Below, piece after piece: positions 43,497-52,573 of a DNA stretch of 64,000 nucleotides. The notes under the pieces were generated by a model. It saw only the letters and a list, made by a program, of their open reading frames with translations. It was not told the origin of the DNA and made no database searches. Numbering within the stretch: the stretch's first letter is position 1; every line of letters starts with the position of its first letter. The stretch comes from an uncultured Duncaniella sp. (GTDB taxonomy: Bacteria > Bacteroidota > Bacteroidia > Bacteroidales > Muribaculaceae): contig CAJUIX010000004.1 in the NCBI GenBank assembly GCA_910586665.1, positions 1 through 64,000 on the forward strand, in the 5' to 3' direction. A program made the position numbers and the translations under genes.

Positions 43497-44264
43497 ATGA
43501 TGAATAGCTTGGCGGCGGCAATAATACTTTTCACGCGCATCCCGCTATGGCGATGTGTCGATGTCCCGCAGAAGGACTATGACAGCGCCGTGGCCTACTG
43601 GCCGCTGTGCGGGTGGCTGACGTCATGGCTGACGGTGCTCGTCTTCGTGGTGTTTCTGTCCGTGCTGCACACGGCAGTACCTGCCTTGGTACTTGCAATC
43701 GCCTTCAAACTGCTACTGACAGGTGGGCTGCATGAGGACGGTCTGGCCGATTTCTTCGACGGCTTCGGCGGCGGACGCGACAAGGCGCAGATACTGGCCA
43801 TAATGAAGGACTCCCACATAGGTACCTACGGCGTGCTCGCACTGGTGCTCTATTATGCCCTGCTGTTCTCCATGTTGCTGTCCGTGAGGCCTATGCTTGC
43901 CGCCGGCGCGATTATCGTTGCCGATCCGCTCGGCAAGTGCTGTGCGGCGCAGATTACCAACATCCTCCCATACGCCCGTACCGAGGGGGCGAAAAACAAG
44001 ATTTCCTACCGACGGATGACTGACGGGCAGCTTGCGTGCTGCATCACGGCCGGAGTGCTCCCTTTGGGGCTGCTGGCCTACCTCTTCCCGCCGCTCCTTG
44101 TGGCTGCCGCTGTCTTCCCGGTGCTGACTGCCGTGTGGCTGATAAGCTATCTGCGCAGGGAAATCAGTGGCTACACCGGCGACTGCTGCGGTGCGGCCTA
44201 TCTGCTCTGCGAGCTTTCGATGATTTTCGGCATCTGTCTGCTGTCAAACTATTTTGGCCTATGA
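43497..44264 (+). CDS. cobS: Adenosylcobinamide-GDP ribazoletransferase (cobalamin synthase)
   Basis: Inner-membrane enzyme that joins adenosylcobinamide-GDP and alpha-ribazole (phosphate). The 255-residue product has several hydrophobic helices and the family motif LLTGGLHEDGLADFFDGFGGG with acidic metal residues (about 80-100), followed by KDSHIGTYGVLALVLYYA. It starts 1 bp after cobT and overlaps cobC by an ATGA stop-start. Confidence 0.93.
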   Translation: MMNSLAAAIILFTRIPLWRCVDVPQKDYDSAVAYWPLCGWLTSWLTVLVFVVFLSVLHTAVPALVLAIAFKLLLTGGLHEDGLADFFDGFGGGRDKAQILAIMKDSHIGTYGVLALVLYYALLFSMLLSVRPMLAAGAIIVADPLGKCCAAQITNILPYARTEGAKNKISYRRMTDGQLACCITAGVLPLGLLAYLFPPLLVAAAVFPVLTAVWLISYLRREISGYTGDCCGAAYLLCELSMIFGICLLSNYFGL

Positions 44265-44788
44265 AAATAGTATTAATCCGCCATACGTCGGTCGCCGTCA
44301 GGCCGGGCGTCTGCTACGGACAGAGCGATGTCGGGCTGCGTGACAGTTTTCCGCAGGAGGCGGCGAAGGTGCGCGAGGCTCTCGGAGGCTATCGCTTCGA
44401 CCGCGTCTATTCAAGCCCTCTGTCGCGGTGCCGGCGCTTGGCGGCTGCGTGCGGCTATGAGTCCCCGGAGCTTGATTCGCGGCTCATGGAGATGAATTTC
44501 GGCGAGTGGGAGATGCAGGCCTACGATGAGATTGACGATCCGCGCTTGCAGGTGTGGTACGATGATTTTCTGAGCGTCAGGCCGACGGGAGGAGAGTCGT
44601 CAATGGAGCAGTGTCAACGTTTTCTCGATTTCATCAATGATTTAAAGGGGTGTGGCGATGAGACTGTTGGGATTTTCACCCACGGGGGTATAATTATACA
44701 TGCCTTGGTGACTCTCGCCGGCTGGGATTATACAAGAGCCTTTGCCAATCAGCCGGCCTATGGCTCCGTTACCGAAATAGACATCTGA
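44261..44788 (+). CDS. cobC: Alpha-ribazole phosphatase, histidine phosphatase superfamily
   Basis: The ATG at 44261 overlaps the cobS stop codon and gives 175 residues starting MKIVLIRHTSVAVRPGVCYG. The RHT motif contains the phosphorylated histidine, and FTHGGIIIHALV carries the second histidine. Position in the cob operon identifies it as the phosphatase that dephosphorylates alpha-ribazole phosphate or cobalamin phosphate. A longer open frame from 44036 lies within cobS and is not used. Its last 20 bp overlap the end of the convergent cbiB gene. Confidence 0.9.
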   Translation: MKIVLIRHTSVAVRPGVCYGQSDVGLRDSFPQEAAKVREALGGYRFDRVYSSPLSRCRRLAAACGYESPELDSRLMEMNFGEWEMQAYDEIDDPRLQVWYDDFLSVRPTGGESSMEQCQRFLDFINDLKGCGDETVGIFTHGGIIIHALVTLAGWDYTRAFANQPAYGSVTEIDI

Positions 44789-45698
44789 CTGCCGCGGTCA
44801 GAAGGACTGCGACAATTTCCGTGCGGCGATTGACGGTGACTGACCTGCGCATATCGGCAGAGTCAAGTGGACGGTCATTGGTTCCGATATATGGTTTGTC
44901 GACTTTCTCACCGAAGTAGTCGTGCGGGCCTCCGAAGCGACAGTCAAGTATGCCGGCGAGAGCCGCCTCCGGGTAGCCGCTGTTGGGACTGGCGTGCCCA
45001 GGACCGTATTTCTTCACAAATTTCCAAAGCGAGGACCTTCCAGATACCAAAATCATGAGAAGCGCGGTGAGCCGGGCGGGTATGAAGTTGGCAAAGTCGT
45101 CGATGTGAGCTGCTGTGCAGCCGAAATCGCGGTAACGGATGTTGCGGTAGCCTATCATGGAGTCGAGAGTGTTGGTCATCTTGTAGGCGAGCATACCCGG
45201 GATGCCGAGGAGGGCATACCAGAAGAGTGGTGCTACCACGCCGTCGCTCAGGTTTTCTGAAAGTGTTTCCAAAGCGGCTGTCCTCACCTCCTGCGTTGAG
45301 AGCGAGCCGGTGTCGCGACCGACAATGCGTGCCACCCGGCGGCGCCCGTCGGCAAGCGAGCGGTCGGTGGCCATGAAGACCGCGCGCACCTCGTCGATAA
45401 GCGTCTTACCCGCGAGGCAGAAGAATAGGATTATGGTTTCGACCGCTGTTTTTATCCATATCCATTCGGAGAGCAGATTGAGTAGTGTAGAGCTGACGAA
45501 ATAAATAGAAAGAATTAGTCCTATGGCGGTGAAAGCCCCCTTTGCCTTTCGATGACTTCCGCAGTTTAGGCATCGCTCGAAAAAGGCGATGGCTTTGCCG
45601 AAATAGACAGCCGGGTGCGGCAGACGTGAGGGATCACCGAGCCACAGGTCGAGAATCCAGCCGAGGAGGAGAGGGGTGAGGGCTATGACGTAATCCAT
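44769..45698 (-). CDS. cbiB: Adenosylcobinamide-phosphate synthase
   Basis: Membrane protein that attaches the aminopropanol (phosphate) arm to adenosylcobyric acid. The 309-residue product has the family opening LLGWILDLWLGDPSRLPHPA with IAFFERCLN. Other blocks are GRDTGSLSTQEVRTAALETL, ENLSDGVVAPLFWYAL and GHASPNSGYPEAALAGILD. Its start overlaps the upstream cobD-like gene by 16 bp. It is convergent with cobC, overlapping by 20 bp. Confidence 0.95.
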   Translation of the reverse strand: MDYVIALTPLLLGWILDLWLGDPSRLPHPAVYFGKAIAFFERCLNCGSHRKAKGAFTAIGLILSIYFVSSTLLNLLSEWIWIKTAVETIILFFCLAGKTLIDEVRAVFMATDRSLADGRRRVARIVGRDTGSLSTQEVRTAALETLSENLSDGVVAPLFWYALLGIPGMLAYKMTNTLDSMIGYRNIRYRDFGCTAAHIDDFANFIPARLTALLMILVSGRSSLWKFVKKYGPGHASPNSGYPEAALAGILDCRFGGPHDYFGEKVDKPYIGTNDRPLDSADMRRSVTVNRRTEIVAVLLTAAVRCLFR

Positions 45699-46693
45699 TG
45701 TTCAATCGTGTTGATTAGTAGGTCGTTTTGAGCGGGTGACTGGGCGGCTATGCGGAAATAATGTCTGTCAAGCGACTCGAAGTTGGAGGCGTCGCGAATC
45801 AGGATGCCGTGGCGGTTGGCGAGGTAGTCCTTGAGTGCCGCGGCAGAGCCACGGGGGAGGCGGCAGAGGAGGAAGTTGCAGTCAGTGTCGGCCACCTCTA
45901 TGCCGAGTGCACGCAGTCCGGCTGCTATGCGGAGTGCCTCGCGGTGGAGGACGTCGGCGTCAATGCGGTAGTCATCGTGCCGATTAATAAGATATTCGGC
46001 AGCCTTGATGGCGAAGGAGTTGACCGTCCAGGGCTGTCGGAGGGTGCGGAGGCTGCCGATGAGGCCGGCACAAGCGACGGCGTAGCCGATGCGCAAGCCG
46101 GGAATGGCAAAACGCTTGGTGAGCGAGTGGAGCAGGAGGAGGTTTATGTGGCCTGCCGCCTCCCGGGGAGTGATGAGGGGCTTGGTGCAGTAGTCTTCAT
46201 AGGCCTGGTCGATGACGAAGAGTGTCGACGGATGTACCTCTATGCAATTGATTAGCTCATCCTTGTCTGTGACCTTGCCTGTCGGGTTGTTGGGATTGCA
46301 GAGCCATAGGGTGTCGGTGTTGTCAGGCAGTTCTGCAAGGGTGGGGATAAATGTCAGCTCATGGGCGTGCATGGCGCATGCGTCCTGATATTCTCTGAAG
46401 GTCGGCACGACTACTGCCGAGCGCATGCCCCGGCGGAGCATGGCTGCGAGATAGATAGCTTCTGTGGCGCCGCTGCTGACGAGGACTTCGCCGGGCGCGA
46501 CGCCGAGCATCGCGGCTATCCGCGTGGCAAGCGCGAGCGGTTCCGGTTCGGGATACTCTGTTAGTAGCCCTGGTATGGCTGCGAGATGGCTCATCAGCCC
46601 GGAGTGGTCGACGGCAGAGTATATATTGGAGCTGAAATTATGGCGTATGCGTCCGGCGTAGCGGTAGGCATCGTCCCCGTGTCCCTCAGTCAT
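45683..46693 (-). CDS. cobD: Threonine-phosphate decarboxylase-like class I/II aminotransferase
   Basis: PLP enzyme of 336 residues that in this context makes (R)-1-amino-2-propanol phosphate from L-threonine phosphate for the cobamide linker. Visible features are an N-terminal NFSSNIYSAVDHSGL block (where CobD has NFSxNINPLG), VSSGATEAIYLAAM, LCNPNNPTGK, and VIDQAYEDYC with the cofactor Asp. The Schiff-base Lys193 lies in HSLTKRFAIPGLRIGY. It could be mistaken for histidinol-phosphate aminotransferase, but overlap with cbiB argues for CobD. Confidence 0.85.
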   Translation of the reverse strand: MTEGHGDDAYRYAGRIRHNFSSNIYSAVDHSGLMSHLAAIPGLLTEYPEPEPLALATRIAAMLGVAPGEVLVSSGATEAIYLAAMLRRGMRSAVVVPTFREYQDACAMHAHELTFIPTLAELPDNTDTLWLCNPNNPTGKVTDKDELINCIEVHPSTLFVIDQAYEDYCTKPLITPREAAGHINLLLLHSLTKRFAIPGLRIGYAVACAGLIGSLRTLRQPWTVNSFAIKAAEYLINRHDDYRIDADVLHREALRIAAGLRALGIEVADTDCNFLLCRLPRGSAAALKDYLANRHGILIRDASNFESLDRHYFRIAAQSPAQNDLLINTIEQWITS

Positions 46694-46695
46694 GG

Positions 46696-47742
46696 TCAGT
46701 GCTGATTATTTGGTGAAGTTGCGGACTGTCTGTACGGTGCGAGGTCGAGGGTGTTGACGAGGTCGATGACTTGCTCTATTGTTGAGGCGGGATGGCTGTC
46801 GACGCGGTAGGCGTCGTCGGCTGTGATTTCAACGGTGTAGGGACAGTCTGGAGTGTCGCATGGATAGATGCCGTTGCGAATGAGTGCCTTTGCGACCAGG
46901 CTCCGTCTGTAGCCACTGCCGATGAGGCGTATCTGCCTGTCACACTTGGCCGTAATCCTGAAAAGCCCGCTCTCGCGGTCGAATTCGATGCCGTCGCGGC
47001 GGAAGAAGCGTCCGATGTCGCCGCTGACGGCCAGATCCTCCGGGGTCCCGGCGCGGACACCGAGTGTCTTGTCAATCAGCCATACCTTGTCGGCTATCTG
47101 AAGAGCTATCTCGAGGTCGTGGGTCGAGAGGAAGACCGTCTTTTGTTTCAGGCGCGAGAGACGAGAGAGGAGCTGTAGGATTTCGACCTTGCTGGGGTAG
47201 TCGAGGAAGGCTGTAGGCTCGTCGAGGAATATTATCGGTGTCTCCTGGGCGAGGGCCTTGGCTATCATTACCTTCTGCCGCTCGCCGTCGCTGAGGGTGC
47301 CGACCATGCGGGATGCGAGGTGGCCGACGTTGACGAGCGCGAGCGACTCGGCCACTATGCGGCGGTCCTCGTCAGAGAGTCCTCCCCAAAAGCCGGTGTA
47401 GGGGCTGCGTCCCATGCCGACGAGGTCGCTGACGCTCATGTTGGCGAGGTCAATCCGCTCTGTAAGCACCACGCTGATGATGCGCGAAAGCTCCGAGGGG
47501 GTGTAGGTGGTGATGTCGCGCCCCTCGACCATGATTTTTCCCCCGAGGGGAGGGATGAAGGCCGACAGGGTCTTGAGCATGGTCGACTTGCCGGCGCCGT
47601 TGGGCCCGAGGAGGCACGTCAGTTCGCCTCCGTAGAGGGTGGCGCTGACGTCGGTCGACACTGCCACGCGGCTGTCGCCGTGACGGACGGGGTAGCCGGT
47701 GGTGAGGTTTTTGATTGCGATTGTGGCCGGATGCTTCATCAT
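46696..47742 (-). CDS. ABC transporter ATP-binding protein, probable cobalamin/corrinoid importer ATPase (BtuD-like)
   Basis: The 348-residue FecE/BtuD-type ATPase has Walker A GPNGAGKS at 46-53, signature LSDGERQKV at 150-158, Walker B IIFLDEP at 170-176 and an H-loop in LSTHDLEIAL. A C-terminal extension of about 90 residues (from about 255) is longer than in E. coli BtuD. It sits 2 bp upstream of cobD in the B12 cluster, which suggests corrinoid import. Iron-siderophore uptake is the alternative. The matching permease and binding protein are not in the window. Confidence 0.8.
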   Translation of the reverse strand: MMKHPATIAIKNLTTGYPVRHGDSRVAVSTDVSATLYGGELTCLLGPNGAGKSTMLKTLSAFIPPLGGKIMVEGRDITTYTPSELSRIISVVLTERIDLANMSVSDLVGMGRSPYTGFWGGLSDEDRRIVAESLALVNVGHLASRMVGTLSDGERQKVMIAKALAQETPIIFLDEPTAFLDYPSKVEILQLLSRLSRLKQKTVFLSTHDLEIALQIADKVWLIDKTLGVRAGTPEDLAVSGDIGRFFRRDGIEFDRESGLFRITAKCDRQIRLIGSGYRRSLVAKALIRNGIYPCDTPDCPYTVEITADDAYRVDSHPASTIEQVIDLVNTLDLAPYRQSATSPNNQH

Positions 47743-47769
47743 GATGTAGACATGTTATACTTCGCTATG

Positions 47770-47799
47770 CAAAGGTAAGAATTATGGCGTGGACAACAA
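47770..47799 (-). promoter_or_regulatory. Promoter of the ABC ATPase-cobD-cbiB operon
   Basis: On the minus strand, TTG (47797-47799), a 19-bp spacer and TACCTTTG (47770-47777) match the consensus. The leader would be about 25 nt, too short for a cobalamin riboswitch. Confidence 0.65.
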
Positions 47800-47876
47800 A
47801 ATGGATTAAAAATGCGTTATAGAAAGTGACATACATCATATTATACCTATATTATTTTATACCTATATTTATTTAT

Positions 47877-49166
47877 ATGGACGACCTAATCATCATCGTG
47901 TGCTTGATTCTTCTCAACGGTGTGTTTTCAATGTCAGAGGTGGCTCTGATTTCGGCCCGCAAGTCAAAATTGTCATCCGACGCCAAGGCCGGAAGCCGCA
48001 ACGCCGCGGCCGCCCTGCAGCTTGCCAACGAACCTGACCGCTTCCTTTCGACCATACAGATAGGTATAACTCTAATCGGTATCCTGACGGGTCTCTTTTC
48101 CGGCGCGACGCTCGCGACCGATCTCGGTGATTACCTCGCGCGGCTCGGAGTGGCCCCGAAGCTGGCGCTGAGCCTGTCGAAGGTGTTTATAGTCGCCGTG
48201 GTGACTTACCTGTCAATCGTCGTGGGCGAGCTGGTGCCGAAGCGCATCGGCCTCGGACGCGCCGACATGATTGCACGACTGGTGGCGAAGCCGATGAAGC
48301 TGCTTTCGAAGATAACTTTCCCGGTGGTGTGGCTGCTGTCGGTGTCGACATCGGCGCTGGTGAGGCTGCTGCGCCTCGGCTCGGAGGCCTCGAAGGTGAC
48401 CGAGGAGGAAATCCGCTCGCTGATCCAGGAGGGAACGGAGTCGGGCGAGGTCCGCGAGGTGGAGCAGGACATCATGGAACGCGTCCTGGTGCTTGGTGAC
48501 TGCCGCATAGAGGCTATCATGACCAACCGCAAGGATGTGGTGGCGCTGACGGTCGACATGGACGCGACAGAGATACGCCGCGTCATGGCCGACGAACTCC
48601 ACTCGGCCTACCCGGTCTTCGACAGCGAGCGCGAAGACATCTGCGGCATCATCTCGCTCAAAAAATTGATGCTTACTATGGATAACGCCGATTTTCGGAT
48701 TGAGCGTGAATTAAGTCAGGCGCTGTTTCTGCCGGAGAGCATGACGGTCTACGACGCGCTCGACACTTTCAAGCGCGCCAAGGAACATTCGGCGCTCGTC
48801 TGCGACGAGTATGGCTGTTTCCAGGGCATTGTGACGCTGCGCGACATTCTCGACGGGCTCGTGGGCAACATCCCGCAGGGCGTTGAGGAGCCTGTGATTG
48901 TCAAGCGGCGCGACGTTGACGAGTGGCTTGTCGACGGCCAGTGTCCAGTCTATGATTTTCTGTCCTATTTCGACCGCGAGGACCTCTACGAGCCGGCTTC
49001 CTACGCGACTATCGCCGGCCTGGTCATCGCGCAGCTGAAGCGCGTGCCGTCGGTGGGCGATGTGTTCACATGGAACTGCTTCCGCTTCGAGATTGCCGAC
49101 ATGGACCACGCCCGCATCGACAAAATCGCAGTCTCGCTTATTCCGACAGAGGAGGGAGAGGAGTAG
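47877..49166 (+). CDS. CNNM/CBS-domain membrane protein (hemolysin C/CorC-like, UPF0053)
   Basis: The 429-residue protein from the ATG at 47877 has a DUF21/CNNM transmembrane domain (about 1-190; LILLNGVFSMSEVALISARKSKL and TYLSIVVGELVPKRIGL). A CBS pair (about 205-330; MTNRKDVVALTVDMDATEIR and DEYGCFQGIVTLRDILDGLV) and a CorC/HlyC transport-associated domain at the C-terminus follow. Such proteins are linked to magnesium or cobalt efflux; toxin activity is not implied. Upstream, a 13-nt word TTATACCTATATT is repeated at 47841 and 47857. The stop overlaps a terminator shared with the convergent fimbrial gene. Confidence 0.92.
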   Translation: MDDLIIIVCLILLNGVFSMSEVALISARKSKLSSDAKAGSRNAAAALQLANEPDRFLSTIQIGITLIGILTGLFSGATLATDLGDYLARLGVAPKLALSLSKVFIVAVVTYLSIVVGELVPKRIGLGRADMIARLVAKPMKLLSKITFPVVWLLSVSTSALVRLLRLGSEASKVTEEEIRSLIQEGTESGEVREVEQDIMERVLVLGDCRIEAIMTNRKDVVALTVDMDATEIRRVMADELHSAYPVFDSEREDICGIISLKKLMLTMDNADFRIERELSQALFLPESMTVYDALDTFKRAKEHSALVCDEYGCFQGIVTLRDILDGLVGNIPQGVEEPVIVKRRDVDEWLVDGQCPVYDFLSYFDREDLYEPASYATIAGLVIAQLKRVPSVGDVFTWNCFRFEIADMDHARIDKIAVSLIPTEEGEE

Positions 49167-49188
49167 AGGCTGGCTACTCTTTTATTTC
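49161..49188 (+). terminator. Terminator overlapping two convergent stop codons
   Basis: GAGTAG (49161-49166) pairs with CTACTC (49174-49179) with a 7-nt loop, followed by TTTTTATTT. The stem contains the stop codons of both the CNNM gene and the large fimbrial gene. Confidence 0.65.
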
Positions 49189-52100
49189 CTCAATGGGCCA
49201 TATGGGGAAGCCATAGGAGTTATTGGAACCTTCGCATGAGCCACAATAGGTGGCATGGTTGTTTATTGTTTCTCCTTGAGTTCGATTGTCAATAAAGAAT
49301 ATTAGAACTTGAGCACCACTAAAAATTGTGGAGGAGGGGATGAATGTTATCATGGAAAAAGCTGCCCATGTCGGAGGAAGAGTTGTAGGTCTTATTTTGA
49401 GATTATCTGAATTAAGATTCATATCTCTTAGGCCTGTCGCATGGAAGGTCACTTGTTCGCCTGCTCCTGTAGGATTGTCAGTGCTTCCCTGACTCCTAAA
49501 CGTCCAAGTTCTGCTTGTATTATCCCAGTTGATTGTATTGAATGGTTTGCCGTCCTTATTTCGACCATCTTTAAAGTAACCAATATCTACCGTGTTGCCG
49601 TCAGCATTCGTCGTTGGTTGAGAATAATGCAGAATTCCTGAGAACGCGTTGGCGGGAGGTACTTGGTAGCCGGCAGGGCATGGATCATAAATTGTTTTTG
49701 ACTTTGCCACACCACTGTTATAAATGCTATTAGAGTGGGTTATACCGACATGCTGACTTTTTGAATCCCATGCATTATACATAGTGCTTGCGATTGTCTT
49801 TGATTCTGTTTTGCCATCGGTTTTTGTAACTGTAATAGTAGTGTCGTTAGCTAAATAGCTTATTCCTTTTGGGTGATTATGCCAATGTGTGCGATATGTA
49901 CCCTCACCTAACGCAAAATGGTGTGGATTTTGAATTGCGGTTCCCATATTTATGCCGTTTTTTGAATTGCTACATGTAAATATGTAATCCTCGTTAAAAT
50001 CAAAGACAGGTTTGTTGTGCAGAGTGAATTCACCTTTATCGCCGTTAGAATTAGTATATGTATAATATCTTTCCCCGCTGTTTGAAGCATAGATTCCCGG
50101 AACCATTGCGTCTTTGCGGCCCCACTGGTAGTAGGTGTTGTCGCCGGCAATGGATGCTTTAATTTCCTGTTGCTTGAATTTTAGCTCACAGTTGCTTATC
50201 TTGGTGACTGAAAGTTTGTTTTGCTCGAAATCTTTCAGGTCGAATTCAAATTTCAGCCACATATCGCGTGCCGGCTCGGCTTTGCGTGCGTCGCAATAGC
50301 CAAGAACTGAGCTTGTCAGAGTATATTCCTTATTGTCTGCGCCGGTTGTCTCGATGCCTTTTGACCAATTCTTGTTGTCGGTCACCCATATATGCCAGCT
50401 CCAGACAATCTCATTTTTATCATTTCTCAAAGCTATCACTGCATTGCCTTGGGCGATAGTGTTTTTGCTGACACGGAATTCGATATTTTTCGAATCTTTG
50501 GAGAGTGTTACCATGTCAAGTAGGCCGGGAGAATCCTGCCAGAGGATAAAGGCGTCTTTCAGAGTCCCGACACTCTCCTGTTTATAAATGTATGGTTGCG
50601 TTATTTCGTTGTTATTATGGTCTACATAATATCTCATGCCGGGATCATAGTCTACGCCCGCCGTGCCGGTGCGCACTATCTTGTAGGCTTCTTCGTTGGT
50701 AGCACCATTTTTTATAGCATTGCCATAGACGAGGGGGAATTTGTAGTAGCCGGGAGAGTTGATGACATAGCAATTGGCGGTTTCATCCTCGCCAAGATTA
50801 TGAGGATTTGATATTGAACCACAATAACTTGTCGAAAAGCTTTGCCCCTCGGCAAATGTCGACTGCGAGGCTACAATGATTGAGCCATCAAATTTTTCAT
50901 CGGCACTTGCCGGTTTAAGCTCTGTCCAATCGTCTGTCTCGTCGGCGATGTTCGGTTCCCATTTAGCAGTTTCCCAAGTGCTATTATCTGTTGAGTATAA
51001 TATGCGGAACGGCTTAGCTACCTTTTTCTCATCCGCTCCTTCCTGTGTGACCTTGATATAGGCGTTCAGTCTCAGATTGCGTATGGCTCCTGAGAAGGGG
51101 ATGAATTTTGTTTCTTCGGTGGAATGGAATATGTCGGTGTTGTAATATGGATTATCAATTTTGCCGTCGTCGGTCGAGGTTGTGTTGTCGGTATTGTAGC
51201 TGCCGAGCTGCTCGATTTCGACTACCGGGGTTATGTGTATGCTTGAGGGGGAGATTTGGTAGGTGATGATTTTGCCGGCTTGCCATTGGTGCCCTTTGAG
51301 GGAGCCGGTGATGGTTCGCTTGGTATTGGTAAGCTCATCGGTGAACTCGATGGTGAGCTTCGCGTCGTCGGGACAGGTCTGTGGGATGAGGAGGAAGGTG
51401 AGGTTGTCCTTGTCAGTGCCGGAGATGGTTGTGCCCCCTGTCGTGTGGGCTATGTCGGAGCTGTTTTCCTTCTTTTCGAGCTTGATTTCGGGTGAGATTG
51501 TGTAGGATGTGTTGGTGGAGTTTGTGTGGTCGATCCATTGGTCTGATCCGGGGATGTGGGTTGCGGTTCCGTAGACGCCGCTTATGGTGACGGAGTGGAT
51601 GGTACCGGCGAGCATGTCAGCAGCAGTCGCTATGCGGATAGCGGTTAGGGCGTGTTTGAATTCAATGCGTATGCCGTTGGTGCTCGGAGTGGATGTCTGG
51701 TCGGTCTGCGCTGTCAGCAGGTCGAGCTGGTCTTCGACTTTGGCCGGGACGGTGTAGGTGATTTTTGGCGAGCCGGTGGTGTTGGCCGGGAGGGTGAGGC
51801 GTCCGTCTGATTCGCTGAAAAGCTTTGTCGGAGCGAAGGCGAAGAAGCGGACTTTGCCGTTGGCCGGCCAAATGAGCTTGTCGGCATCTGAGGATGATGT
51901 GCCGTCGTTGAAGTTGTAGGTGAGGTTGAGGGCGTAGTCGGAGGCTCTATATTTGTTGTCATCCTCGTCGGCCGGGTAGGAGCCGACGTAGCATATTCCG
52001 CTGAGGGAGAATTCGGAATAGTATTTTTCCGCGTTGGTTTTGTCATTGAGCAGCGTTCCGCGCGAGGTCTTGGCGCCGGAGACTGCGGGGGCGGGACGGT

Positions 52101-52365
52101 CGGCTTCGAGGGTGTGGATATATAAAGGTGTGGCGCCGTCGACGCTGCTTTCGGTGCGGCTGACGGCGGTGCAATGCGTGTCGGGGGCCGAGGGATCGGC
52201 GGTGGTGCGGCTTGTCCACTGCGCGGGGAGGTTGACGGCGAATGTGACGCTGTTGGTGAGCCGGTCGCCGTGGTGGCCGAGGTCATCCTCGCAGGAGGGG
52301 AGCATGGCTGCGGCGAGAGTGGCGACGATTGACAGATTGCGTATTCCTTTATATGTCGGGTTCAT
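49174..52365 (-). CDS. Large fimbrillin-family lipoprotein with a C-terminal FISUMP-type domain
   Basis: The 1063-residue lipoprotein (signal MNPTYKGIRNLSIVATLAAA, lipobox LPSC) has a fimbrillin-like N-terminal half. SYPADEDDN, WPANGKVRFFAFAP and FKHALTAIRIATAA are standard blocks of this superfamily. A central beta-rich region follows. The C-terminal domain contains YDPCPAGYQVPPANAF, the mark of the FISUMP (Fibrobacter paralogous) domain. Its size and last place in a fimbrial operon fit a tip or adhesin subunit, like Mfa5-type proteins. The 3' half is visibly AT-richer than the 5' half, which suggests domain replacement. Confidence 0.82.
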   Translation of the reverse strand: MNPTYKGIRNLSIVATLAAAMLPSCEDDLGHHGDRLTNSVTFAVNLPAQWTSRTTADPSAPDTHCTAVSRTESSVDGATPLYIHTLEADRPAPAVSGAKTSRGTLLNDKTNAEKYYSEFSLSGICYVGSYPADEDDNKYRASDYALNLTYNFNDGTSSSDADKLIWPANGKVRFFAFAPTKLFSESDGRLTLPANTTGSPKITYTVPAKVEDQLDLLTAQTDQTSTPSTNGIRIEFKHALTAIRIATAADMLAGTIHSVTISGVYGTATHIPGSDQWIDHTNSTNTSYTISPEIKLEKKENSSDIAHTTGGTTISGTDKDNLTFLLIPQTCPDDAKLTIEFTDELTNTKRTITGSLKGHQWQAGKIITYQISPSSIHITPVVEIEQLGSYNTDNTTSTDDGKIDNPYYNTDIFHSTEETKFIPFSGAIRNLRLNAYIKVTQEGADEKKVAKPFRILYSTDNSTWETAKWEPNIADETDDWTELKPASADEKFDGSIIVASQSTFAEGQSFSTSYCGSISNPHNLGEDETANCYVINSPGYYKFPLVYGNAIKNGATNEEAYKIVRTGTAGVDYDPGMRYYVDHNNNEITQPYIYKQESVGTLKDAFILWQDSPGLLDMVTLSKDSKNIEFRVSKNTIAQGNAVIALRNDKNEIVWSWHIWVTDNKNWSKGIETTGADNKEYTLTSSVLGYCDARKAEPARDMWLKFEFDLKDFEQNKLSVTKISNCELKFKQQEIKASIAGDNTYYQWGRKDAMVPGIYASNSGERYYTYTNSNGDKGEFTLHNKPVFDFNEDYIFTCSNSKNGINMGTAIQNPHHFALGEGTYRTHWHNHPKGISYLANDTTITVTKTDGKTESKTIASTMYNAWDSKSQHVGITHSNSIYNSGVAKSKTIYDPCPAGYQVPPANAFSGILHYSQPTTNADGNTVDIGYFKDGRNKDGKPFNTINWDNTSRTWTFRSQGSTDNPTGAGEQVTFHATGLRDMNLNSDNLKIRPTTLPPTWAAFSMITFIPSSTIFSGAQVLIFFIDNRTQGETINNHATYCGSCEGSNNSYGFPIWPIEEIKE

Positions 52366-52443
52366 TGCGGGTGGTGTGGTGGATTGGTTATTGTGTGGAG
52401 GAGAGGGAAGAGGAGAAGAGGTGTGATGTTACTATTGTGGGGC

Positions 52444-52548
52444 TGTAGGGACGCGGTGTACAGCGTATGCCAAACTGAATACATGTGGATTCGGTATCTG
52501 TGCAATAATGATTTTCATCCGGCATACGCGGCACGCCGCGTCCCTACA
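52444..52548. repeat. Palindromic element between the two fimbrillin genes
   Basis: Two 28-nt arms (52444-52471 beginning TGTAGGGACGCGGTGTACA; 52521-52548) are reverse complements with about three mismatches, around a 49-nt centre. It lies between two co-directional genes and has no T-run. It is likely a MITE- or REP-like intergenic repeat. The word GGGACGCGG also occurs in the hairpin at 23838-23849. Confidence 0.8.
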
Positions 52549-52573
52549 ACAAGTCAGTCAGATGTTGTGGTTG

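Noticed and set aside
44036..44260. Extended N-terminus for cobC starting inside cobS
   Set aside because: The extension reads cobS in another frame; the family N-terminus MKIVLIRHT begins at 44261 with an ATGA overlap.
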